A stretch of 64,000 nt of DNA from Pseudomonas lini (GTDB lineage Bacteria; Pseudomonadota; Gammaproteobacteria; Pseudomonadales; Pseudomonadaceae). The notes below the pieces were generated by a model. It was given only the letters and a program-made list of their open reading frames with translations, did not search any database and had not been told where the DNA came from. Of this stretch, positions 1 to 9,000 are shown piece after piece (the stretch's first letter is position 1; every line of letters begins with the position of its first letter). The position numbers and the translations under genes are program-made. The stretch lies in assembly GCF_001042905.1 (NCBI RefSeq), contig NZ_JYLB01000002.1:496001-560000 (forward strand). The letters are read 5' to 3'.

Positions 1-2400
1 TTTGCGGGCTGTCGATGTCGCTGATGGTCAGCGTGCCGCTGGTGGTCAGCGGAGCATTGGTTTCGGTCAGGTTGGCGATGTCGGTAGACAACAGCGCGGC
101 GTCGTTGGTCCCGAGGATATGCACGGTGACCGAGGTGACGGTGCCATCGGCGCTGCTCACCGTGAAGGTATCGGTGTAAGTGGTGCCGGCGACGAACGCG
201 TTGTGGGCGGAGTCGGCGATATAGGTCCAGGCACCATTAGTGTCGATGGAGAACTGGCCGTAGCTGCCGGCGATGTTGGTTTGGGTGACGAAGGTTGCGG
301 CGCTGTCGACATCGCTGATGGTCAGCGTGCCGCTGGTGGTCAGCGGGGCATTGGTTTCGGTCAGGTTGGCGATGTCGGCAGACAACACCGCGGCATCGTT
401 GGTCCCGAGGATCTGCACGGTGACCGAAGTGAGGGTGCCGTCGGCGCTGCTCACTGAGAAAGTGTCGGTGTAAGTGGTGCCGGAGACGAACGCGTTGTGG
501 GCGGAGTCGGCGACGTAGGTCCAGGCACCATTAGTGCCGATGGAGAACTGGCCATAACTGCCGGCGGTGTTGGACTGCGCGACGAAGGTCGCGGCGCTGT
601 CGACATCGCTGATGGTCAGGGTGCCGCTGGTGGTCAGCGGGGCATTGGTTTCGGTCAGGTTGGCGATGTCGGCAGACAACACCGCGGCATCGTTGGTCCC
701 GAGGATCTGCACGGTGACCGAAGTGAGGGTGCCGTCGGCGCTGCTCACTGAGAAAGTGTCGGTGTAAGTGGTGCCGGCGACGAACGCGTTGTGGGCGGAG
801 TCGGCGACGTAGGTCCAGGCACCATTAGTGCCGATGGAGAACTGGCCATAGCTGCCGGCGGTGTTGGTCTGGGTGACGAAGGTTGCGGCGCTGTCGACAT
901 CGCTGATGGTCAGGGTGCCGCTGGTGGTCAGCGGGGCATTGGTCTCGGTCAGGTTGGCGATGTCGGCAGACAACACCGCGGCGTCGTTGGTCCCGAGGAT
1001 CTGCACGGTGACCGAAGTGAGGGTGCCGTCGGCGCTGCTCACTGAGAAAGTGTCGGCGTAAGTGGTGCCGGCGACGAACGCGTTGTGGGCGTTATCGGCG
1101 ACATAAGTCCAGGCACCGTTAGTGCCGATGGAGAACTGGCCGTAGCTGCCGGCGGTGTTGGACTGCGCGACGAAGGTCGCGGCGCTGTCGACATCGCTGA
1201 TGGTCAGGCTGCCACTGGTGGTCAGCGGGGCATTGGTTTCGGTCAGGTTGGCGATGTCGGCGGACAACACCGCGGCGTCGTTGGTCCCGAGGATATGCAC
1301 GGTGACCGAGGTGACGGTGCCATCGGCGCTGCTCACCGTGAAGGTATCGGTGTAAGTGGTGCCGGCGACGAACTCGTTGTGAGCGTTATCGGCGACATAA
1401 GTCCAGGCACCATTAGTGTCGATGGAGAACTGGCCATAGCTGCCGGCGGTGTTGGACTGCGCGACGAAGGTCGCGGCGCTATCGATGTCGCTGATGGTCA
1501 GGGTGCCACTGGTGGAGATGTCGACGGCGGCATTGGTCTCGATCAGGTTGGCGATGTCGGCAGACAACACCGCGGCGTCGTTGGTCCCGAGGATCTGCAC
1601 GGTGACTGAAGTGAGGGTGCCATCGGCGCTGCTCACTGAGAAAGTGTCGGTGTAAGTGGTGCCGGCGACGAACTCGTTGTGAGCGTTATCGGCGACATAA
1701 GTCCAGGCACCATTAGTGCCGATGGAGAACTGGCCGTAGCTGCCGGCGGTGTTGGACTGCGCGACGAAGGTCGCGGCGCTATCGATGTCGCTGATGGTCA
1801 GGGTGCCACTGGTGGAGATGTCGACGGCGGCATTGGTCTCGATCAGGTTGGCGATGTCGGCGGACAACAGCGCGGCGTCGTTGGTCCCGAGGATCTGCAC
1901 GGTGACTGAAGTGAGGGTGCCATCGGCGCTGCTCACTGAGAAAGTGTCGGTGTAAGTGGTGCCGGCGACGAACTCGTTGTGAGCGTTATCGGCGACATAA
2001 GTCCAGGCACCATTAGTGCCGATGGAGAACTGGCCGTAGCTGCCGGCGGTGTTGGACTGCGCGACGAAGGTCGCGGCGCTATCGATGTCGCTGATGGTCA
2101 GGGTGCCACTGGTGGAGATGTCGACGGCGGCATTGGTCTCGATCAGGTTGGCGATGTCGGCGGACAACAGCGCGGCGTCGTTGGTCCCGAGGATATGCAC
2201 GGTGACCGAGGTGACGGTGCCATCGGCGCTGCTCACCGTGAAGGTATCGGTGTAAGTGGTGCCGGCGACGAACTCGTTGTGGGCGCTATCGGCGACATAA
2301 GTCCAGGCACCGTTAGTGCCGATGGAGAACTGGCCGTAGCTGCCAGCGGTATTGGTTTGCGCCTGGAAGCTTTCCGGGCTGTCGATATCGCTGATGGTCA
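1..2400. repeat. Tandem repeat array inside the adhesin gene (294/300 bp units)
   Basis: The 7-mer atggtca of the TLTISDID-coding anchor recurs at 24, 318, 612, 906, 1200, 1494, 1794, 2094 and 2394. The spacing is 294 bp five times and then 300 bp three times. The 6-bp difference is in frame and adds two residues (NAAVDISTSG versus NAPLTTSG). Positions 1571-1894 read the same as 1871-2194, so copies are identical over more than one whole unit. That points to recent duplication or gene conversion. A further pair of 342-bp units lies at about 2490-3175. Confidence 0.95.
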
Positions 2401-4744
2401 GCGTGCCGCTGGTGGTCAGCGGAGCATTGGTTTCGGTCAGCGTGACGTTGGCCGAGGACAGCACGGCCGCGTCGTTAGTGCCAGTGACGGTGACAGTCAC
2501 CGACTGAGTGTCAACGCCGCCGAGGCCATCGCTGACCTGCACGCTGAACACTTCATCGTGACTTTCGCCAGCCCCCAGCAACTGCACCGCACTGGCGACA
2601 CCGTCGGTGCCATTGGCCAGGGTGTAAGTCCATTGGCCGGTGCTGTCCACCGCGATCGAACCGTAGATGCCGGTATTCGTACCGGCGATGCTCCAAGTGG
2701 CCGTAGCAGCGTGATCGATGTCAGCCGAGCTGAACTGGCCACTGACGCTGAGCGCGGTGTCTTCCTGTACCGCGCCGGCATCGTTGCCCGTCACGAAGCT
2801 GAGCACGGGCGCATCGTTAGTGCCGCTGACGGTGACGGTCACCGACTGAGTGTCAACGCCGCCGAGGCCATCGCTGACCTGCACGCTGAACACTTCATCG
2901 TGACTTTCGCCAGCCCCCAGCGACTGCACCGCACTGGCGACACCGTCGGTGCCATTGGCCAGGGTGTAAGTCCATTTGCCGGTGCTGTCCACCGCGATCG
3001 AACCGTAGATGCCGGTATTCGTACCGGCGATGCTCCAAGTGGCCGTAGCAGCGTGATCGATGTCGGCCGAGCTGAACTGGCCGCTGACGCTGAGCGTGGT
3101 GTCTTCCTGCACCGCGCCGGCATCGTTGCCTGTTGCGAAGCTGAGCACCGGCGCATCGTTAGTGCCGGTAATAGTGATGGTCACCGTTTGTGTCGCCGAG
3201 GCAGCGTTAGCCGCGCCGCTGTCGTCGGTAGCGACCACTGCGTACGAGAAGGTGATGGTTTCACTCGCATCGAGGAAGTCGAGGTTCTGATTGCTGCTGT
3301 AGTCCCAGCTGTTCTGGTCGACCGAGAAACCAGCCACCAGTGCCGAGGCCACGGTCGCATTGAGCACGCCGCCGCTCCAGGCGATGTCGCCGTTGGCGGT
3401 CTGCGACACGGTCACCGTGTCGGTACTGTCCAGATCGGCAAAGCTCAGTGCGCCGCTGTCGCTCAGGGTTGCAGTGCCATTGCCTTCGTTCATCGCGCCG
3501 ATGGTGTCGGTAATTGTTAGCGTCGGCTGATCGTTGGTACCAGTAATCGTGATAGTCACGGTCTGCACCGAGCCGTCGCCGATTGCCACGTTATAGGTTT
3601 GCGTGACGCTCTGGCCTTCGCCGAGGAACTGCAACGCGGAGTTGTTCACCGCAAAGTTCCAACCCAGCGAACCGTTGCCCGTACCGGTGCTGTCGCTCAG
3701 TGGATTAGTGGTGAAGCTGCCCAGATAGCCGGAAGCACCCGGCGTGACGGTGACGCTGTGAGTGTCGATCAGGTCGACGTCGGTGAAGGTGATGCTGCCG
3801 CTGGCCGCGTAGTCGCCGCTGTCTTCCCCGGCATCGCCGGCCTGCACGCCGCTGATGATCTGCACTTGGTCGTTGTCGCCGGCGATGGTGATAGTCACAT
3901 TCTGCGTGGTCGTCGAGCCATGCCCATCATTGATGGTAACCACATAGGTTTCAGTAACAGTCTGCCCCTGGGCCAGGTATTGGGCTGCCGCATTATCCAG
4001 AGTGTAAGTCCAGTTAACGGTGCCGTCGGCTGCGTTGGCCGCTTCAGTCACGGGTGCAAGGGCGAAGTTGCCCAGCGCGGTGGCATTGCCTCCCGCAGCG
4101 ACGAAAGAGGCTGTATGCGTGTCGCTCAGATCCACATCGCTGAAGGCAATAGTGCCCGACGCACTCAGCGAGTCGCTCGTGCTCGGTGTCGTGCTTGCAT
4201 CTTCGGTTACCGTGCCAGCCTGAACGCCAATGCTCATCGTCACACTGTCATTCATACCAGCAAACTGCACCTGAGCAGTGGCCCAACTGAGCGTGCCGTT
4301 GCCGAGACGAATCGCATAAGTAAAGCTGTCCGTCAGGGACCCTCCAGCAGCAAGCGACTGAAGTTGTGCCTTGAAAGTCGTCGACAACGTAGCGGCGTCG
4401 TAGCCGACCTTGCCATCCGACGTAATCCAGATCTTTGCACCATTGAAACTGGTGTCAGTACTCGTCGCCTCAATTCTGCCCGTGTCCTGGATCAGAAGAT
4501 CGGCCGGTGCATAAACCTTGGTGGCAGTAGAAAGACTGGTCGCGTCATCGAGTGACCACAGTGTCTTTGCGCTACCGCCAAGATCATTGGACATGACGTC
4601 CAGGTACACGACCCCCAGCAGGTCTTCAGTGATGGCCGCGGTGCTCGTGCCAATAACACCGGTAGTGAAAATGTCGTCCTGCGCCTGCGGAGTGTTGGAA
4701 AGCGAAGTAACGGTGCCGCCGCTGGAAGTTGTGGTGGTAGCCAT
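1..4744 (-). CDS. Giant VCBS-repeat surface adhesin, N-terminal part (partial at window edge)
   Basis: The frame stays open from an ATG at 4744 to the window edge, giving at least 1,581 residues. A GGAGA ribosome binding site lies just upstream. There is no Sec signal peptide. The protein is Thr/Ser/Gly/Asp-rich, and its modules end in the GTNDAP or GTNDAA signature of VCBS/cadherin-like domains. In protein order there is a unique N-terminal region of about 170 residues (starts MATTTTSS), several diverged modules of about 110-120 residues, two modules repeating every 114 residues (342 bp), then nine near-identical modules of 98 or 100 residues running off the window. Such proteins are normally exported by a type I system through a C-terminal signal, which lies outside the window. 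I do not see the LapA-type N-terminal retention module. The likely role is biofilm or surface adhesion, from family knowledge. Confidence 0.9.
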   Translation of the reverse strand, partial: MATTTTSSGGTVTSLSNTPQAQDDIFTTGVIGTSTAAITEDLLGVVYLDVMSNDLGGSAKTLWSLDDATSLSTATKVYAPADLLIQDTGRIEATSTDTSFNGAKIWITSDGKVGYDAATLSTTFKAQLQSLAAGGSLTDSFTYAIRLGNGTLSWATAQVQFAGMNDSVTMSIGVQAGTVTEDASTTPSTSDSLSASGTIAFSDVDLSDTHTASFVAAGGNATALGNFALAPVTEAANAADGTVNWTYTLDNAAAQYLAQGQTVTETYVVTINDGHGSTTTQNVTITIAGDNDQVQIISGVQAGDAGEDSGDYAASGSITFTDVDLIDTHSVTVTPGASGYLGSFTTNPLSDSTGTGNGSLGWNFAVNNSALQFLGEGQSVTQTYNVAIGDGSVQTVTITITGTNDQPTLTITDTIGAMNEGNGTATLSDSGALSFADLDSTDTVTVSQTANGDIAWSGGVLNATVASALVAGFSVDQNSWDYSSNQNLDFLDASETITFSYAVVATDDSGAANAASATQTVTITITGTNDAPVLSFATGNDAGAVQEDTTLSVSGQFSSADIDHAATATWSIAGTNTGIYGSIAVDSTGKWTYTLANGTDGVASAVQSLGAGESHDEVFSVQVSDGLGGVDTQSVTVTVSGTNDAPVLSFVTGNDAGAVQEDTALSVSGQFSSADIDHAATATWSIAGTNTGIYGSIAVDSTGQWTYTLANGTDGVASAVQLLGAGESHDEVFSVQVSDGLGGVDTQSVTVTVTGTNDAAVLSSANVTLTETNAPLTTSGTLTISDIDSPESFQAQTNTAGSYGQFSIGTNGAWTYVADSAHNEFVAGTTYTDTFTVSSADGTVTSVTVHILGTNDAALLSADIANLIETNAAVDISTSGTLTISDIDSAATFVAQSNTAGSYGQFSIGTNGAWTYVADNAHNEFVAGTTYTDTFSVSSADGTLTSVTVQILGTNDAALLSADIANLIETNAAVDISTSGTLTISDIDSAATFVAQSNTAGSYGQFSIGTNGAWTYVADNAHNEFVAGTTYTDTFSVSSADGTLTSVTVQILGTNDAAVLSADIANLIETNAAVDISTSGTLTISDIDSAATFVAQSNTAGSYGQFSIDTNGAWTYVADNAHNEFVAGTTYTDTFTVSSADGTVTSVTVHILGTNDAAVLSADIANLTETNAPLTTSGSLTISDVDSAATFVAQSNTAGSYGQFSIGTNGAWTYVADNAHNAFVAGTTYADTFSVSSADGTLTSVTVQILGTNDAAVLSADIANLTETNAPLTTSGTLTISDVDSAATFVTQTNTAGSYGQFSIGTNGAWTYVADSAHNAFVAGTTYTDTFSVSSADGTLTSVTVQILGTNDAAVLSADIANLTETNAPLTTSGTLTISDVDSAATFVAQSNTAGSYGQFSIGTNGAWTYVADSAHNAFVSGTTYTDTFSVSSADGTLTSVTVQILGTNDAAVLSADIANLTETNAPLTTSGTLTISDVDSAATFVTQTNIAGSYGQFSIDTNGAWTYIADSAHNAFVAGTTYTDTFTVSSADGTVTSVTVHILGTNDAALLSTDIANLTETNAPLTTSGTLTISDIDSPQ

Positions 4745-5219
4745 GTCTATCTCCCGAAAATGCAGTTTTTTATTTTTAGAATCGCTTGGGATTGCTAACA
4801 GGACGAAGTCCCGTTCTTGCACCGCTCAGGTTGTTCAGGAGCGGTACGAGGCGGCCGCCGGACATCGTCGGCCAGCTGACGGGACAAGCGCTGCCGGCAG
4901 AGGCGCGCGGGTATTGCGGGGGTGGAAAAGTTCGCCGCGCTTGAGCCGCGGATCGCAGGACAAGTCGGGCGAACGTGGACGCCAGCCTGGGGCTGCGCTG
5001 CGCATGGCACGCAATAGACTGAGAGTACCCATGTGGAAGGGACTCCTGGAGAAAGGCTGGATGAGGCCGTGTTTTGGGGTTACACCGACTCAGGGATACG
5101 GCCTTTCCTGATATCAGTTTGATGTGTGTTTAGTTGTGGGCTCAGGCTTTGTAAAGGTGTTAACCGAAGGTAACAGTACGATGTGCCAATATTCCGACAG
5201 GCGGATGTTTTGGTGTCAA
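4745..5219. other. Upstream region of the adhesin gene, no gene recognised
   Basis: This stretch should carry the adhesin promoter on the minus strand. Short open frames on both strands here have no ribosome binding site and no recognisable motif, so I call none of them. A GC-rich inverted block sits around 4840-4990. I cannot name any operator with confidence. Confidence 0.4.
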
Positions 5220-5225
5220 TATAAT
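5220..5225 (+). promoter_or_regulatory. Candidate -10 box (TATAAT)
   Basis: A perfect TATAAT lies on the plus strand. The upstream -35 region is poor: the best match is ccgaca at 5194-5199, with a long 20-bp spacer. It is therefore more like an activator-dependent or RpoS-type promoter than a strong sigma-70 one. It would start RNA near 5232, about 150 bases before a good terminator. Confidence 0.35.
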
Positions 5226-5231
5226 GTCGAT

Positions 5232-5413
5232 TTGTTTTTGGCGAAGAGGGCGGGGAAGGGTCATGGACACTCGACACTGGCGAGGCTCGAATGAGCTGAA
5301 ACCCAAGTGGGGCATGGTCTGGCTGAATCGTACCGGCCCTGAAACTCCATCAAATCTCAGCATTCAGCTGTTAAAAACGCCCGCCAGAGCCTCTGCTTTG
5401 GCGATTTTTTTTA
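5232..5413 (+). ncRNA. Candidate small RNA between an orphan promoter and terminator
   Basis: A TATAAT box at 5220 and an intrinsic terminator at 5382-5413 bracket about 180 nt on the plus strand. No convincing coding frame lies between them, and the terminator sits before, not after, the next gene (5492). That arrangement fits an independent transcript. The alternative is a leader of the 5492 gene with attenuation at the hairpin. I do not recognise it as a known Pseudomonas sRNA. It lacks the many exposed GGA motifs expected of RsmX, RsmY or RsmZ. Confidence 0.3.
5382..5413 (+). terminator. Rho-independent terminator
   Basis: A 9-bp stem (cgccagagc / gctttggcg, one G-U pair) with a ctct loop is followed directly by a run of eight T. 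It lies upstream of the 5492 gene, so it must end some other transcript or attenuate this one. Confidence 0.7.
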
Positions 5414-5491
5414 TGTCCGAACCACCCGACGACCTACATGGAAAGTCTGTCATTGCTGTGCCTTACTGCTCACTCCACAAGGAGCCCGGCA

Positions 5492-6031
5492 ATGCGACAC
5501 AGAGGCGCGCAGTTCTGGTTATGGACCGACAACCGGTTACCTCTACACACCCATGAAGAAGTGCTCAGCGATGGGGTACAGGTGGAAGTGCGGGCGCGGG
5601 TGAGTCATGCCGGTGTCACCCAGGTGTTCATCGGTATTTACGATGGCCATGGGGTCATGCTGTGTGAGGAGTTTCACGACAGGGATCGCGATGAGCCTTA
5701 CTGCGCGGCGTTGAAGTGGGGCGCTCAGCGCGCAAGGGATATTGTGGCGCAGACGCAGGGGTTCGTAGCACCGCATCGGGTGCAGTTGGCGCTAGGCCCG
5801 GTCATCACCGATGAGTCAGTACTGGCGCTGCGGCGGATGGAAATGAGCGAACATGAGCGTTTCAAGCTCTGCTGCGAAGACGCATGGTCGGAGTACCTGG
5901 CCGCCAAAGCGGCCATGCTGAACCTCATGCGCGCGCCCAAGGTCGATCCCAAGATATGGGCGGATCACAAGGAGCGACTCAAACAGGCGATCGACCGGCG
6001 CGTCTATGTGCAACGCACCTATTTACACTGA
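5492..6031 (+). CDS. Hypothetical protein (179 aa)
   Basis: I chose the ATG at 5492 because GGAG lies 8 bases upstream. An earlier in-frame start at 5438 has no ribosome binding site. The protein is soluble, with no signal peptide or membrane segment. It is mixed alpha/beta at the N-terminus and has an Arg/Lys-rich helical C-terminal third (about residues 125-179). I do not recognise a family. Its last 9 bases overlap the end of the convergent hybrid-kinase gene, so the two transcripts must read into each other. Confidence 0.7.
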   Translation: MRHRGAQFWLWTDNRLPLHTHEEVLSDGVQVEVRARVSHAGVTQVFIGIYDGHGVMLCEEFHDRDRDEPYCAALKWGAQRARDIVAQTQGFVAPHRVQLALGPVITDESVLALRRMEMSEHERFKLCCEDAWSEYLAAKAAMLNLMRAPKVDPKIWADHKERLKQAIDRRVYVQRTYLH

Positions 6032-9000
6032 GTCATTGCCGGCCCCCCAGGGCTGGCGCAAGGTCTCGATGGTGGTGATCAGGTCATCGTAGGAAACCGG
6101 TTTCCCAATGTGCTGGTTAAAGCCCGATTGGCGGGCCTTTTTAATGTCGCTGCTGGAGCCATAGCCGGTGAGGGCAATGGCTGGCACATCCTTGGCGAGC
6201 GGCAATTGACGCAGTGCATTCATCAGCTCATGGCCGTTCATGACCGGCATGCCCAGATCCGAAATGATCAGGTCAAAGCGGGTGCTGGTCGCCGCGTCTA
6301 GAGCATCTTTCGGACGATCGAAGGCAATGACTTCGGCGTCTTCCATTTCCAGCAGCATTTTCAAGGTTTCCAGCACCTCGGCAGAGTCGTCGACCAACAA
6401 AATCGTCAAGCCGCTCAGTCGTCCTGACGTCTCATCGATCTGGGGCGCGGTTTGAGTTTCACCTTCGACGTTGGCCAGCGGCAAGTAAACGCTGAAGGTA
6501 CAGCCAGCCCCGACGCCCGGTGAACTCACTTCAACCGTACCCCGTTGTGCTTCTGTCAATTGACGGACCAGTGACAAACCAATGCCCAGCCCTTCGCGTT
6601 GGTGGTTGGCGTGTTGTGTCTCAGCCTGTCCGAACAGGTCGAATACGTGTTCCAGGTTCTCGGCCGCAATGCCGATGCCGTTGTCTTTGACGTCGAGCCG
6701 CGCCATGTTCCCGGCCCGACTGGCGATCAATTGCACGTGGCCATTGGGTGGAGTGAATTTCAGGGCGTTGTTCACCAGGTTCCAGATGATCTGCTCCAGG
6801 CGCGTCGGATCGGCGTGGACCATCAAGGGTTGTGATGGTACTTGCAGTTCGACGGTAGTGCTGTGGCGATCATTGATGACAACCGTGTGGATATCGCGCA
6901 GCACATTGGCCAGATCCACGGCAATCGGTTTCAGCTTGAGCTTGCCGGTACGCACACGAGCAACGTCCAGCAGGTCATCGATGATCCGTGCCTGACTGCT
7001 GACGGCATCGCAAATGGTGCTGACGGCTTTGGCGGCCGACGCCACCGACTTGGTCACCGGCAAGCGACGCAGCAGTTCGGCGTTGAGCTGGATCAGGTTC
7101 AGTGGATGCTTGAGTTCGTGGGACATGACCGCGAAGAACTCATCCTTGAGGTAATTGGTGTTCAGCGTCTCGGCCAGTTGTTGGCTTTGTTCTTCATGCT
7201 GGCGTTTGTGACCGGTCAGGTCGCGGGCGATTTTCACGTAGCCCTGAAGGTGGTCACCGTTGAGCAGGGTCACTTCGCCGCTGCAATAGAAGCGGCTGCC
7301 GTCTTTGCGCAAGTGCCAGCGTTCATCTTCGGAGCGACCATGGGTGCGAGCCCCCAGCAGCTCGGTCTCGGGCACGCCAGAGGCGCGGTCTTCGGCGGAA
7401 AAAATGAAGTCGTAGTAAGCGCCTTCGGCCTCGGTCTTGCTGTAGCCGAAGATCAGCTCGGCGCCTTTGTTCCAGGTGGTGATCACGCCCTGTTCATCGA
7501 GGGTGATGATCGCGTAGTCGCGGGTACTTTCGGCCACCAGACGCATGCGTTCTTCGCCCAGGCGCAGTTCTTCTTCGGCCGCGCGGCGTTTGGTGATATC
7601 GATGAAGGTCAGCACGGTGCCGTCAATATGGTCTTCGCTGGAGCGGTAGGGCAGCAGGCGGGCGATGTACCAGCGCTTGTCGGTGCTGCTGACTTCGCGT
7701 TCGATCATGTTCAATGATTCGAATACCTGTGCGGCGTCACCCGCCAGATCGTCGTAGTCCAGGCGATGCGTGATGTCGAGCAGGGAGCGGCCGGTATCCA
7801 TCGGCAACATGCTGAAAATATCGGTGGCGCGCGGGGTGAACCATTTGATCCGCATACTGCGGTCGACAAAGACTGTGGCGATGTCGGTAGAGGCGATCAG
7901 GTTGGTCAGGTAGTCGTTGATCTTGTCGGTTTCTTCAACTTTGGTTTTCAGCTCGTAGTTGACCGTCAGCAACTCTTCGTTGATCGATTGCAGCTCTTCC
8001 TTGCTGGTTTCCAGCTCTTCGGTGGCCGAGCGCAATTCTTCGTTGATCGCCTGCATTTCTTCGTTGGAAGCTTTCAGTTCTTCGCTGGAAATTTCCGATT
8101 GTTCAATGGTGTCTTGCAAATGCAGCTTGGTGCGCAGCAGTTCACGCTCCAGGTTAGACAGTACCTGGCTCTCGGTTTGCAACAGGGTCGTGGCCGTCTG
8201 CGAAGGATCGACTTCGACTTCCTCGAAAATCACCAGGACGAACTCGCCGTCCGACTCTTCGTCCTTGTAGGGCTGCACTTCCAGGCTGACCTTGTAACGT
8301 CGGTCTTCGCGCTTGAGCGGCACCTCGCGGGATTTGACGGCCATGCCGCTCTGCTGGGCCTGGAACAGCGTGGTGCGGATTTCCAGGCGCAGCTCCGGAA
8401 GGATCAGCGTCAGCAGGTTGCGTGACAGTTCACCGCCCACATGCCGCAGGAAACGCCCGGCACTTTCACTCATGTGCAAGATGTCGGCGTTGGCATCGAC
8501 GATCATGCTCGGCGGGCCGGAACGTTCGAGGGCGCGTTGATGGATGTCGGCGAAGGACAGCTTGCGCTGCACGGCGTGTTGCGGTTCCTGCCGGGAAACG
8601 TTGGTGCGCACATAACCACCGCGCGGCACGGTGGGCGTGCGTCGGCTATTGGCGGTGCCGGTTTTTGCGCGGAAGATCCGGTTGCGTTTGTCCACCGGCG
8701 TGAACAGCTCATGACAAGCTTCGGCGCTTTCGGAAGACCCCAGGAACAGGAAGCCGCCGGGCCGCAATGCAAAGTGGAACATCTGAAGGATTTCGCGTTG
8801 AACTTCGCGATCCAGATAGATCAACAAGTTGCGGCAAACGATCAGGTCGATTTGCGAAAAAGGCGGATCGGACAGCAGGCTGTGTTTGGCGAACAGCACC
8901 TTCTCGCGGATTTCCTTGCGAATCCGGTAGTGATCATCGTCCTTGACGAAATAGTTGCGCAGCCGTGTTGGCGGCACATCCGTGACAATGGCTTGCGTGT

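Noticed and set aside
1..2300. Several plus-strand open frames of 66-513 codons in the adhesin region
   Set aside because: They repeat with the array and are the reverse reading of the adhesin gene.
1..2400. Regular repeats that might suggest a CRISPR array
   Set aside because: Units are 294-300 bp, in frame, and encode VCBS domains with no unique spacers.
5224..5556. A 110-codon plus-strand frame over the terminator at 5382
   Set aside because: It crosses a strong terminator, overlaps the supported gene at 5492 in another frame and lacks a ribosome binding site.
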